A program made the translations under genes and the position numbers. Under the pieces are notes generated by a model. The model saw only the letters and a program-made list of their open reading frames with translations, was not told the DNA's origin and did not search any database. This document shows, one piece after another, positions 7,437 to 17,869 of a stretch of 64,000 bases of DNA (its first letter is position 1; every line of letters begins with the position of its first letter). Source of the DNA: Rhodobacter xanthinilyticus (GTDB lineage Bacteria > Pseudomonadota > Alphaproteobacteria > Rhodobacterales > Rhodobacteraceae); NCBI RefSeq assembly GCF_001856665.1, contig NZ_CP017781.1, positions 2,744,001 to 2,808,000 of the forward strand, in the 5' to 3' direction.

Positions 7437-8023
7437 GCCTTCCACTCCTGCAGCCGCGCGACATAGCGCGCGAGCGTATCAATCTCGAGGTTCACCCGGT
7501 CGCCGAGCGCCGCCGTCCCCCAGGTCGTCACCGCCTTGGTATGCGGGATGATGTTCACACCGAAGTCACAGCCCGACACCTCGTTGACCGTCAGCGACGT
7601 GCCGTTGAGCGCAACCGAGCCCTTCGGCGCGATGTAACGCGCCAGCGCCTCGGGCGCGCGGAAGGTGAAACGCGTCGAGGCGCCCTCCTCGCGCAGCCCG
7701 ACAATCTCGGCCACGCCGTCGACATGGCCCGAAACGATATGCCCGCCGAGCTCGTCGCCCACCTTCAGCGCGCGTTCGAGGTTGAGCGCGCTGCCCACGG
7801 CCCAGCCGCCGATATTGGTCTTCGAGACGCTCTCGGCCGAGATCTGCACATCGAACCAGTCCGCGCCGGTCTCGATCACCGTCAGACAGACGCCGTTGCA
7901 CGCGATCGAGGCGCCCAGATCGACCCCCTCCATCGCATAATGACAGCCGATCCGCGCGCGCAGATCGCCCGCCTGCTCGAGCGCGCGCACCTCGCCCAAA
8001 TCGGTAATGATCCCGGTGAACAT
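7433..8023 (-). CDS. ribE: Riboflavin synthase alpha chain
   Basis: The protein has 196 residues and starts MFTGIITDLGEV, the standard N-terminus. It dismutates two lumazines to riboflavin. The two tandem lumazine-binding barrels are visible: the second begins after GGHIVSGHVDGVAEIV and ends with NIIPHTKAVTTW. It is the first gene of the ribE-ribBX-ribH-nusB run and overlaps ribBX by ATGA. Upstream lies the divergent kpsS. I see no FMN riboswitch in the 160-base gap. Confidence 0.96.
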   Translation of the reverse strand: MFTGIITDLGEVRALEQAGDLRARIGCHYAMEGVDLGASIACNGVCLTVIETGADWFDVQISAESVSKTNIGGWAVGSALNLERALKVGDELGGHIVSGHVDGVAEIVGLREEGASTRFTFRAPEALARYIAPKGSVALNGTSLTVNEVSGCDFGVNIIPHTKAVTTWGTAALGDRVNLEIDTLARYVARLQEWKA

Positions 8024-8183
8024 GGCCAATCCCCTTGCTTTGCCCCTGCCTAGCCCGCCCCGCCCCCCCACGCAAGGCCCGCGCCGCCCCTCCTTTGCGC
8101 CAATACGCACAGACCGCCCGCCGCGCCGCGCACAGGCCGCGATTTTGCCGTGACAGCGCCCCGGTTTCGGGCGAGAAAGCCCC

Positions 8184-9470
8184 ATGCACCGCTACGCCGA
8201 CCGCCATTTCCTGATGCTGCAAGGGCCCCACGGGCCCTTCTTCCGCCAGCTTGGCGCGATGCTGCGCGCGGCGGGCGCCCGCGTCACGCGCGTCAGCTTC
8301 AACGCCGGCGACGAGGCCTTCTGGCATGACCGCGCGAGCCTGATCCGCTTCACCGAGCCGCCCGAGGCCTGGGCCCCGCGGATCGCCGCGCTGCTGGCCG
8401 AGCACGCGGTCACCGATCTCGTCCTTTACGGCGATACCCGCCCGATCCATGCCGAAGCCGTCGCCGCCGCCCGCGCCGCGGGGCTCACCGTGCATGTCTT
8501 CGAGGAAGGCTATATCCGCCCCTATTGGGTCACCTATGAGCGCGGCGGCTCGAACGGCCATTCGCGGCTGATGGAGCTCACCGTGCCCGAGATGCGCGCC
8601 GCACTCGCGCAATCGGAGATCGATTTCCCCGACGCCCCGCCGCGCTGGGGCGACATGCGCCAGCATATCTTCTACGGCGCGCTCTATCATTTCCTGGTGA
8701 TGGCCGCGAACCGGCGCTACCGCGGCTTCCGCCCGCATCGCGGCGTGAGCGTGGTCGAGGAGTTTCGCCTCTACCTGCGCCGCCTCGTCGCGCTGCCGCT
8801 GCATATGGCCGAACGCTGGATCGCGACGGTGCGGGTGCGGCTCGGCGGCTGGCCGTTCCATCTCGTGCTGCTGCAGCTCGAACATGACGCGAGCTTCCGC
8901 ATGCATTCGAACTTCGCCTCGCAGACCGAATTCGTCGAAATGGTGATGGCGGGCTTTGCCGAAGGCGCGCCGCGCCACCATCACCTCGTCTTCAAGGCCC
9001 ACCCGCTCGAAGATGGCCGCGCCCCGATCACCCGCGCGATCGCCGCCGCCACCGAGAAATTCGGCCTGGAGGGCCGGGTGCATTTCGTCCGCGGCGGCAA
9101 ACTCGCGGGGCTTCTCGCCCAGGCGCGCTCCGCCGTCACCGTGAACTCGACCGCCGCCCAACAGGTGCTCTGGCGCGGCCTGCCGCTGAAATCCTTCGGC
9201 CGCGCGGTCTATGACAAACCCGAATTCGTCTCGCCGCAACCGCTCGCCGAGTTCTTCGCCGCCCCCGCCCGCCCCGACAGCCGCGCCTACCGCGATTACC
9301 GCCACTACCTGCTCGAAACCAGCCAGATCCCGGGCGGCTTCTACTCCTCGCGCGGGCGGCGCACGCTGCTGCGCGCGGTGGTCGACATGATGCTCGCCCC
9401 CGAAGACCCCTATGACGCGCTCACCCACGGCAAAGCGGCACCGAGGCAACAGTTGCGCGTCGTCAAATAA
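8184..9470 (+). CDS. kpsS: Capsule beta-Kdo transferase KpsS-like
   Basis: The protein has 428 residues. KpsS-type enzymes put the first beta-linked Kdo on lyso-phosphatidylglycerol, starting the poly-Kdo linker that anchors group 2 capsule. Family features are the N-terminal FLMLQGPHGPFFRQLGAML, the HVFEEGYIRPYWVTYERGG motif near residue 110, and the late VTVNSTAAQQVLWRGLPLKS nucleotide-sugar motif. It is followed after 77 bases by the export gene and then kpsC. The three sit inverted between ribE and ribD. Confidence 0.87.
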   Translation: MHRYADRHFLMLQGPHGPFFRQLGAMLRAAGARVTRVSFNAGDEAFWHDRASLIRFTEPPEAWAPRIAALLAEHAVTDLVLYGDTRPIHAEAVAAARAAGLTVHVFEEGYIRPYWVTYERGGSNGHSRLMELTVPEMRAALAQSEIDFPDAPPRWGDMRQHIFYGALYHFLVMAANRRYRGFRPHRGVSVVEEFRLYLRRLVALPLHMAERWIATVRVRLGGWPFHLVLLQLEHDASFRMHSNFASQTEFVEMVMAGFAEGAPRHHHLVFKAHPLEDGRAPITRAIAAATEKFGLEGRVHFVRGGKLAGLLAQARSAVTVNSTAAQQVLWRGLPLKSFGRAVYDKPEFVSPQPLAEFFAAPARPDSRAYRDYRHYLLETSQIPGGFYSSRGRRTLLRAVVDMMLAPEDPYDALTHGKAAPRQQLRVVK

Positions 9471-9547
9471 GTTATCTGGCTTTTTTGCCAATCTTTCTTT
9501 AGGTTTGACGCAAAATCATAAGCAGCATCCCGCAAGAGGAGCGAGCA

Positions 9548-10678
9548 GTGACCGCCAAACCTACCCGCAGGGCCCTTCTGGCCGGGCTTTCCGTTGCCGT
9601 TCTCGGCACCGCATCTTGTGCCCTCCCGCGCTCGGGCCCCAACAAGAAGGAAATCTTTGCCGGCTCCGTGCTGCGCAAGGGCGATGCCTTCGTCGTCGAG
9701 GTCAATGACCACGTCGCCCGCGCCACCGCCGTGCAACCCGCGCTCGGCTTCTCCTCGCGCTTCCAGGGCGCCGGCGTCGTCGGCTCCGATACGATCAACC
9801 CGGGCGATACGCTCGCGCTGACGATCTGGGAAAACGTCGAGGACGGGCTCCTGGCCCAACAGGGCACCAACGCCACCCAGCTCACCGAGATGCAGGTCGA
9901 CGGCTCGGGCTATATCTTCGTGCCCTACGCCGGGCGGATCAAGGCCGCGGGCAACTCGCCCGACGGGCTGCGCAAGATCATCACCGAGAAACTCGACGCC
10001 CAGACCCCCGACCCGCAGGTCACCGTGGTGCGCGTCGCGGGCGATGGCTCGACCGTCTCGATCATGGGCGCGATCGGCGCGCAGGGCGTCTATGCGATCG
10101 AACGCCCGACCCGCACCCTCTCGGCGATGATCGCCCGCGCCGGTGGCGTCTCGATCAAACCCGAGATCGCCAAGATCATCGTCAAACGCGGCGGCACCTC
10201 GGGCGAGATCTGGCTCAAGGATCTCTACGACAACCCGAAAATGGATATCGCGCTGCGCCCGGGCGATGTGATCCTCGTCGAGGAAGACACCCGCGCCTTC
10301 ACCTCGCTTGGCGCGACCGGCGCTCAGGCCCGCGTGCCCTTCGAGACCCAGACCCTCTCCGCGCTCGAAGCGATCGCCACCGTCGGCGGGCTGCAATCGA
10401 ACCTCGCCGACCCGACCGGCGTCTTCGTGTTCCGCAACGAACCCGCCGAGATCGCCTCGGTGGTGCTCGGCCGCAATGATCTCGTCGGCGATCAGCGCAT
10501 GGTCTATGTGCTCAACCTCACCGAGCCGAACGGCATGTTCCTCGCGCGCGATTTCATCATCCGCGACGGCGACACCGTCTATGTGACCGAAGCGCCCTAT
10601 GTGCAGTGGCAAAAATCGCTCTCCGCGATCACCGGCCCGGTCACCACCGCCAATTCGCTCAGCAACCTCGGGAACTGA
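9548..10678 (+). CDS. Polysaccharide export outer-membrane lipoprotein (Wza/KpsD-like)
   Basis: The protein has 376 residues from a GTG start that follows GAGGAG by six bases. A twin-arginine-bearing signal (TRRALLAGLSVAVLGTAS) leads to a cysteine at 24, so it is probably a lipoprotein. A Poly_export domain begins INPGDTLALTIWENVE. SLBB-type repeats follow (VSIMGAIGAQGVYAIERPTRTLSAMIARAGG and FETQTLSALEAIATVGG). It would form the outer-membrane or periplasmic channel for the capsule made with KpsS and KpsC. Its stop overlaps the kpsC start by one base. Confidence 0.87.
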   Translation: MTAKPTRRALLAGLSVAVLGTASCALPRSGPNKKEIFAGSVLRKGDAFVVEVNDHVARATAVQPALGFSSRFQGAGVVGSDTINPGDTLALTIWENVEDGLLAQQGTNATQLTEMQVDGSGYIFVPYAGRIKAAGNSPDGLRKIITEKLDAQTPDPQVTVVRVAGDGSTVSIMGAIGAQGVYAIERPTRTLSAMIARAGGVSIKPEIAKIIVKRGGTSGEIWLKDLYDNPKMDIALRPGDVILVEEDTRAFTSLGATGAQARVPFETQTLSALEAIATVGGLQSNLADPTGVFVFRNEPAEIASVVLGRNDLVGDQRMVYVLNLTEPNGMFLARDFIIRDGDTVYVTEAPYVQWQKSLSAITGPVTTANSLSNLGN

Positions 10679-12699
10679 TGCCCGCGGTGGCGCCGCGCTC
10701 CGATCAGGCCGCCGGGGTGCCCCGGCGGCTTTTCCATTACACGCTGGGCTTCTGGAAAGAGCCGCGCCTGCGCCAGATCCTCGCCGCGGCGGGGCATGAT
10801 CTGCGGCTCGGCCGGCCCGGGCCCGAGGATGGGGTGGTGGTCTGGGGCCGCTCGCCCTATGCCGCGCGCGGCGAGGCGGTGGCGGCGCGCACCGGCGCGC
10901 GGCTGATCCGGCTGGAAGACGCGTTCCTGCGCTCGGTCAAACCCGGGCGCGCGGGGGGGCGCGGGCCGCTCGGCCTGCTCATCGACCCCCATGGCGTCCA
11001 TTTCGACGCCGCGACGCCGTCGCTCCTCGAACGTATCCTCGCCCGCGACCCGCTCGACGATGCTTCCATTTTGCAACGCGCGCGCGAGGGAATGGCGCGG
11101 CTGCAGGCCTCAGACCTTTCAAAATACAACAATCATGATGAAACTCTGGAGCCCCCGCCGCCGGGCTACGTGCTCGTCATCGACCAGACCGCGGGCGATG
11201 CCTCCATCGCCCATGGCGCCGCCTCGGCGCGCAGCTTCCGCGAAATGCTCGCCGTCGCCCAGATCGAAAACCCCGGCGCGCGGATCCTGATCAAGACCCA
11301 TCCCGAGACGATCGCCGGCGCCCGCCCCGGCCATTACGGCCCCGGGAATTGCGACACCCGCACCGAGATTTGTGACGCCCCGATCTCGCCCTGGAAGCTC
11401 CTCGAAGGCGCGATCGCGGTCTATACCGTCTCCTCGCAACTCGGCCTCGAGGCGATCTTCGCCGGCCATCGGCCGCGGGTCTTCGGCCAGCCCTTCTACG
11501 CCGGCTGGGGGCTGACTCAGGACGAAAACCCGCCCCCCCGCCGCAGCCGCCGCCTGACCCGCGCCCAACTCTTCGCCGCAGCCTATCTGATCGCGCCGAC
11601 CTGGTTCGACCCCTGCCGCCAGCGGATCTGCAGCTTCGAGGAGGCCGTCGACCAGCTCGAGGCCGAGACCCGCGCCTGGCGCGAAGATCGCAGCGGCCAT
11701 GTCGCCGTCGGCATGCGCCTGTGGAAACGTCGCGCCTTGCAAGGCTTCTTCGGGCAGGATCGGCCGATGCGCTTTGCCAAGACCCTCGAGCAGGGCCAGC
11801 GGATCGCAGCGGAGACCGGTCGCTCCCTGCTGATCTGGGGGCAAAGCGACGCCCCCGCCCTCCATGTCGAGGACGGCTTCCTGCGCTCGCGCGGCCTCGG
11901 CGCCGAGCTGACCCCGCCGCTCTCGCTCGTCACCGATCGGCAAGGCCTCTATTACGACCCGACCCGCCCCTCCGATCTCGAGACCCTGATCGCCCGTGAG
12001 CCGCCCCCCGGCGGCCGGGCGCGCGCCGAGCGCCTGATCGGCGCGATCCGCGCGGCTTCCTTGTCAAAATACAACATCGGCGCCGCCCTGCCGCCGCTCC
12101 CCGATGGGCCCCGGATCCTCGTTCCCGCGCAGGTGGAAGATGATGCTTCCCTGCGGCTCGGCGCGGGCAAGATTTGCACAAATCAGACATTGCTCGCCGA
12201 AGTCAGCGCGCAAAACGCCGCAAAAACCATCATTTTCAAACCTCACCCGGATATCGAAGCCGGCCTGCGCCCCGGCGCCGTCCCGCCCGCGACCGCGCTG
12301 CGATACGCCGATCTGATCTTGCACAAATCGAACCCGATCGCGGCAATCGAGGCGGCGGAGGAAATTTGGACGATGACCTCCACCCTGGGCTTCGAGGCGC
12401 TTTTGCGGGGCAAGCGCGTCACTTGCCTCGGCGCGCCCTTCTACGCCGGCTGGGGGCTGACCCGCGATCTTGGGGCCGTTCCCGCCCGCCGCACCGCCCG
12501 CCCGGATCTCGCGCAACTCGCCCATGCCACGCTGATCGCTTACCCGCGCTATCACGACCCGATCTCGGGCCTGCCCTGCCCGCCCGAAGTCATCGTAGAA
12601 CGGCTGGCCGCGAACCGCCTGCCCGGGCCGCGCCTGGGGCTGCGGATTCTCGCAAAATTACAAGGGATTTTCGCCTCTTACGCCTGGCTCTGGCGTTAA
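10678..12699 (+). CDS. kpsC: Capsule Kdo transferase KpsC-like, two-module
   Basis: The protein has 673 residues from ATG 10678, overlapping the previous stop as TGATG. It is an internal duplication. The peptide FYAGWGLT occurs at residues 273 and 588, about 315 residues apart, and LSKYN occurs in both halves. This matches KpsC, whose N and C modules add alternating beta-2,4 and beta-2,7 Kdo to the capsule linker. Short AT-rich patches (near 11115-11145 and 12060-12080, TCAAAATACAAC) stand out from the GC-rich background. The last four bases overlap the convergent ribD end. Confidence 0.9.
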   Translation: MPAVAPRSDQAAGVPRRLFHYTLGFWKEPRLRQILAAAGHDLRLGRPGPEDGVVVWGRSPYAARGEAVAARTGARLIRLEDAFLRSVKPGRAGGRGPLGLLIDPHGVHFDAATPSLLERILARDPLDDASILQRAREGMARLQASDLSKYNNHDETLEPPPPGYVLVIDQTAGDASIAHGAASARSFREMLAVAQIENPGARILIKTHPETIAGARPGHYGPGNCDTRTEICDAPISPWKLLEGAIAVYTVSSQLGLEAIFAGHRPRVFGQPFYAGWGLTQDENPPPRRSRRLTRAQLFAAAYLIAPTWFDPCRQRICSFEEAVDQLEAETRAWREDRSGHVAVGMRLWKRRALQGFFGQDRPMRFAKTLEQGQRIAAETGRSLLIWGQSDAPALHVEDGFLRSRGLGAELTPPLSLVTDRQGLYYDPTRPSDLETLIAREPPPGGRARAERLIGAIRAASLSKYNIGAALPPLPDGPRILVPAQVEDDASLRLGAGKICTNQTLLAEVSAQNAAKTIIFKPHPDIEAGLRPGAVPPATALRYADLILHKSNPIAAIEAAEEIWTMTSTLGFEALLRGKRVTCLGAPFYAGWGLTRDLGAVPARRTARPDLAQLAHATLIAYPRYHDPISGLPCPPEVIVERLAANRLPGPRLGLRILAKLQGIFASYAWLWR

Positions 12700-13787
12700 T
12701 CGCGCCGCCAGCGGTGGAGCACATCCCCACCGATCACCTGCGTCTCGCTCAGCCGATAGCGCGGCGCTTGCGCCAACCGCTCGAGCCCGAGCGGCCCGAG
12801 CGCCGGCCGCCCATCCCCGCCGAGCGCAACCCCCGCGGTGAACCCGATGAATTCGTCGACGAGCCCCGCCCGCATCAGGCTCGCGGCGAATTGCCCACCG
12901 CCCTCGCAAAACACCCGCGTCAGCCCCTTCGCGGCCAGCCCCTCGACCAGGGCACGCGGCTGAAGCGCGCCCTTTTCCTCAGCCACTTCAATAAGTTCCG
13001 CGCCGATGTTCATCCAGAAATCACGCGCCTCCCGCGGCGCGTTCGGCCCGTGCACAAGCCAGAGCGGCGCCTGATCGAGCGAGCCCGCGAGCCGCCCGCG
13101 CGGCAGATCGAGCCGCGCGGAGGCCACCACCCGCACCGGCGCCCGGGCCGGCTGAAACCCGCGCACGGTGAGCAGCGGATCGTCCGCCCGCGCGGTGCCG
13201 CCCCCCACCAGAACCGCGTCAAACCGCGCGCGCAACGCATGCACCCGCGCCCGCGCCTCGGCCGAGGTGATCCACTGGCTCTCGCCATTACCGAGCGCGA
13301 TCCGCCCATCGAGACTGGTCGCGAGCTTGACCGCAATCCACGGCCGCCCGCGCTCGATCCGGCTCAAGAACCCGGCCTGCAGCGCGCGCGCCTCGGGCTC
13401 GAGAAGGCCCTCGTCGACCGTGATCCCCGCCGCACGCAGCATCGCATGCCCCCGCCCGGCGACCCGCGGATCCGGGTCGGTCATCGCGCTGACGACGCGC
13501 GCCACCTCCGCCCCGATCAACCCCTCAGCGCAGGGCGGCGTCTTGCCATGATGGGAACAGGGCTCGAGCGTGACATAGGCGGTCGCGCCACGCGCCTCCG
13601 CCCCCGCCTGATCGAGCGCGCGCCGCTCCGCATGCGGGCGCCCGCCCGGCTGGGTCCAGCCGCGCCCGACGATCCGCCCCTCGCGCACCAGCACGCAGCC
13701 GACGGCGGGGTTCGGCCAGACGTTGCCCAAACCCCGCGCAGCCAGCGCAAGCGCCAGCCGCATGAACCGCCGGTCCGCCTCGCTCAC
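12696..13787 (-). CDS. ribD: Riboflavin deaminase/reductase RibD
   Basis: The protein has 363 residues. The N-terminal zinc deaminase domain has [11 protein letters not shown] and the [14 protein letters not shown] zinc motif at about residues 50-85. The C-terminal reductase domain begins [19 protein letters not shown]. It catalyses the second and third steps from GTP to riboflavin. The start overlaps the nrdR stop as ATGA, so nrdR-ribD is a coupled pair. Three capsule genes separate it from ribE. Confidence 0.96.
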   Translation of the reverse strand: MSEADRRFMRLALALAARGLGNVWPNPAVGCVLVREGRIVGRGWTQPGGRPHAERRALDQAGAEARGATAYVTLEPCSHHGKTPPCAEGLIGAEVARVVSAMTDPDPRVAGRGHAMLRAAGITVDEGLLEPEARALQAGFLSRIERGRPWIAVKLATSLDGRIALGNGESQWITSAEARARVHALRARFDAVLVGGGTARADDPLLTVRGFQPARAPVRVVASARLDLPRGRLAGSLDQAPLWLVHGPNAPREARDFWMNIGAELIEVAEEKGALQPRALVEGLAAKGLTRVFCEGGGQFAASLMRAGLVDEFIGFTAGVALGGDGRPALGPLGLERLAQAPRYRLSETQVIGGDVLHRWRRD

Positions 13788-14251
13788 TCGGCCTCACCCG
13801 CCCCCGGACGCAGCTCCGAGACGAATTTGTCGAAATCGTCCGCGGCTTGGAAGTTCTTGTAAACGCTCGCAAAACGCACGTAGGCAACGGTGTCGATCCG
13901 CGCCAGCGTCTCCATCACGATCTCGCCGATCGCCTTCGAGGGGATATCGGTCTCGCCGAGGCTTTCGAGCCGCCGCACGATCCCCGAGATCATCTGATCG
14001 ATCCGCTCCGGCTCGATCGGACGTTTCTGCATCGAGATCCGGATCGACCGCTCGAGCTTGTCACGATCAAAATCCTCGCGTTTGCCGGAGGTTTTGATCA
14101 CCACGAGGTCGCGCAGCTGCACGCGCTCATAGGTGGTGAAGCGCCCGCCGCACGCGGGGCAAAACCGTCGACGCCGGATCGCAACATGATCCTCCGCCGG
14201 GCGGCTATCCTTCACCTGAGTATCAACATTACCGCAAAACGGGCAGCGCAT
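13784..14251 (-). CDS. nrdR: Transcriptional repressor NrdR
   Basis: The protein has 155 residues. A zinc ribbon at the start ([20 protein letters not shown], then [13 protein letters not shown]) precedes an ATP-cone domain. NrdR senses dATP/ATP and represses ribonucleotide reductase genes. It is coupled to ribD by ATGA, a typical bacterial pair. Upstream, at 14303-14311, lies a perfect DnaA box. Confidence 0.97.
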   Translation of the reverse strand: MRCPFCGNVDTQVKDSRPAEDHVAIRRRRFCPACGGRFTTYERVQLRDLVVIKTSGKREDFDRDKLERSIRISMQKRPIEPERIDQMISGIVRRLESLGETDIPSKAIGEIVMETLARIDTVAYVRFASVYKNFQAADDFDKFVSELRPGAGEAE

Positions 14252-14302
14252 GGCTTCCCCCTTCTCTCTGTTCCCGCCTCATATTGGGGTCTGACGCCCC
14301 AG

Positions 14303-14311
14303 TTATCCACA
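14303..14311. promoter_or_regulatory. Consensus DnaA box upstream of nrdR
   Basis: TTATCCACA, the strict DnaA box, lies about 52 bases before the nrdR start. On the minus strand a TATAGT hexamer lies just before it, so DnaA bound here would cover the likely transcription start. It is a single box; no cluster that would mark an origin is visible. Confidence 0.6.
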
Positions 14312-14395
14312 GAACTATAGGGGGCAACCGAAGTTTTGGGTAGCGAAAATGTGAGCCCACCAGATCCAGTGGGGGGCAACTGTGGCGCGTTTGAC

Positions 14396-14806
14396 TCAGC
14401 GCAGCAGCGCCAGCACCTCGCGCCGGTGCGCCGCGCGCCGATGTTCGAAAAGGTAAATTCCCTGCCAGGTGCCGAGCCTGAGCCGCCCGGAAATGACAGG
14501 AATCTGCAAGCTCACCGGAAGAAGCGCCGCCTTGATATGGGCCGGCATATCGTCGGGGCCCTCGTAAGTATGGGTCAGATAGGCCATCTCCGGCCGGTCC
14601 GAGGGCGGCACGAGCCGCTCGAAGAAGGCGCCGAGATCGCTCTGCACCTCGGGGTCGGCGTTCTCCTGAATGAGGAGCGACGCGGAGGTGTGGCGGATGA
14701 ACAGCGTCAGCACCCCCTCCGCGCAGGGGCGCACGAACTCCGCCACCTCGCGGGTGAACTCGTAGAGCCCGGGCCCGCGGGTGGCGATCTCGAAGCTGCG
14801 GTGCAT
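14396..14806 (-). CDS. yjbQ: YjbQ/UPF0047 family protein
   Basis: The protein has 136 residues from ATG 14806, which overlaps the upstream stop as TGATG. YjbQ proteins have weak thiamine-phosphate synthase activity and an otherwise unclear role. Family hallmarks are visible: VLTLFIRHTSASLLIQENADP, then HIKAALLPVSLQIPVISGRLRLGTWQ (written here only as the start and end motifs), and the C-terminal IYLFEHR. It probably shares a transcript with the lipoprotein gene upstream. Confidence 0.9.
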   Translation of the reverse strand: MHRSFEIATRGPGLYEFTREVAEFVRPCAEGVLTLFIRHTSASLLIQENADPEVQSDLGAFFERLVPPSDRPEMAYLTHTYEGPDDMPAHIKAALLPVSLQIPVISGRLRLGTWQGIYLFEHRRAAHRREVLALLR

Positions 14807-15117
14807 CAGGAGGCGGGCGTCTCGGCGCGCGGTTTGGCGGAGATCGCGAGGCACTCGGGGTTGATGTCCATGATCGCGCGCTCCTTGGCGAAGGCCGCAT
14901 CGACCTCTTTCGCCGAGAGCCCGGTCTTTTGCACGCCGAGCGGGGTTTTCGAGCCGTCGCCGATGCCGGTGGTGAGGGTGAAGGTTCCGCCCTCCTCCGG
15001 GGTGACGAAGGCGAAACAGGTGCCCGCCTGATCCATGCGCGGGGCGCCGGTCTGGGTGGACATGCCCTCGACGCAGGCAGCGAGGAGAAGCGGGGCGGCG
15101 AGGAGAAGGCGGGTCAT
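14806..15117 (-). CDS. Small lipoprotein of unknown function
   Basis: The protein has 103 residues from ATG 15117 after a GGAG site. It begins MTRLLLAAPLLLAACVEG, a clean lipoprotein signal with Cys15. The mature part includes DQAGTCFAFVTPEEGGTF and a C-terminal half rich in Ala and Lys. I recognise no family. It is directly coupled to yjbQ by a one-base overlap. Confidence 0.72.
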   Translation of the reverse strand: MTRLLLAAPLLLAACVEGMSTQTGAPRMDQAGTCFAFVTPEEGGTFTLTTGIGDGSKTPLGVQKTGLSAKEVDAAFAKERAIMDINPECLAISAKPRAETPAS

Positions 15118-15181
15118 CAGGGGCTCCGTGGAGGTTTTGGCGAGCCTAGCAAGGGGCGGGCACGGGGGGAAGGGGGCGGCG

Positions 15182-15703
15182 TCAATCCGACGCGTCGTCG
15201 GGCGATGGCAGCAGATGCCAAGCCTCCCGATAGGGATCAAGCCAGCCCAGCGCATAGACCGGAGGATCGGGAGCATAGGCGGAGCTATAATCCGGCACCA
15301 ACCGGCGGAGCTTGCTGTTATTGCGGACCTGCCCGAGCCTCCCCGGGCGCGAGAGCCAAGCCTGATGCGTCTCGCGGATCACTTTTGCGACCGTCTCACT
15401 CGGCAAGATATAGCAAACGGGCACCGTCTCGCCGATATCGCCGAAATCCACAAAGCAATAAAAGAGGCTCGGGGCCGCGATCGTCTCGTGCTTTTCCCCC
15501 ATGTGCCAGCCGCCATCGCTCCCGCGGTTTTGGCGGCTCTTGACCTGCACACCGAACTGACGGCGCCCCTCGATATCACTCACCACGATATCGAGATTGG
15601 GCACGCCTTGCGGCGCGAGCGCCGCGATCAGCCCGCGCGTGAGCAACTGCGCCATGACATAATGCTCACCAGCGGCACCAAGCAGAGTGGTTTTGGATAT
15701 CAT
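15182..15703 (-). CDS. Hypothetical protein with a PD-(D/E)XK-like nuclease core
   Basis: The protein has 173 residues. The core (LGAAGEHYVMAQLLTRGL, then NLDIVVSDIEG and QFGVQVKSRQ) has the helix-D-strand-(Q/E)xK layout of restriction-like nuclease folds, similar to the intron-associated PDDEXK_5 family. The rest (SLFYCFVDFGDIGETVPVCY) adds strands. The ATG sits immediately after the U-tract of the rpoD terminator, and the ribosome site would lie inside the terminator stem. Function unknown; not part of a recognisable restriction or toxin system. Confidence 0.72.
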   Translation of the reverse strand: MISKTTLLGAAGEHYVMAQLLTRGLIAALAPQGVPNLDIVVSDIEGRRQFGVQVKSRQNRGSDGGWHMGEKHETIAAPSLFYCFVDFGDIGETVPVCYILPSETVAKVIRETHQAWLSRPGRLGQVRNNSKLRRLVPDYSSAYAPDPPVYALGWLDPYREAWHLLPSPDDASD

Positions 15704-15729
15704 AAACAAAACGCCCCCTTCCGGGGGCG
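15704..15729 (-). terminator. Intrinsic terminator of rpoD
   Basis: On the minus strand a 7-bp stem of CGCCCCC and GGGGGCG (15723-15729 with 15712-15718) with a four-base loop precedes TTTTGTTT. It begins seven bases after the rpoD stop and ends at the start codon of the next gene. Confidence 0.9.
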
Positions 15730-15735
15730 CCTCTC

Positions 15736-17724
<1,989 letters not shown>

Positions 17725-17869
17725 GGGGGCTCCTTGGTCGGGCTGCGGGTCGGGCGCGCGCGGCGGGCGGCGGCCCCGGCCCAGACAGGATCGAATCATA
17801 TCCTGCGGTTTTATCGAATCGCGGAACCGAATCACAGGGCCGAATCAACCCCTCCGGCCCCGCGCGGGC

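Noticed and set aside
8024-8183. Possible FMN riboswitch before ribE
   Set aside because: None of the conserved RFN sequence blocks can be seen in the 160-base gap.
14281-14300. Hairpin TGGGG/CCCCA upstream of nrdR as a terminator
   Set aside because: Five base pairs with a seven-base loop and no T run on either strand.
14303-14311. Replication origin
   Set aside because: There is only one DnaA box, with no AT-rich unwinding element or further boxes.
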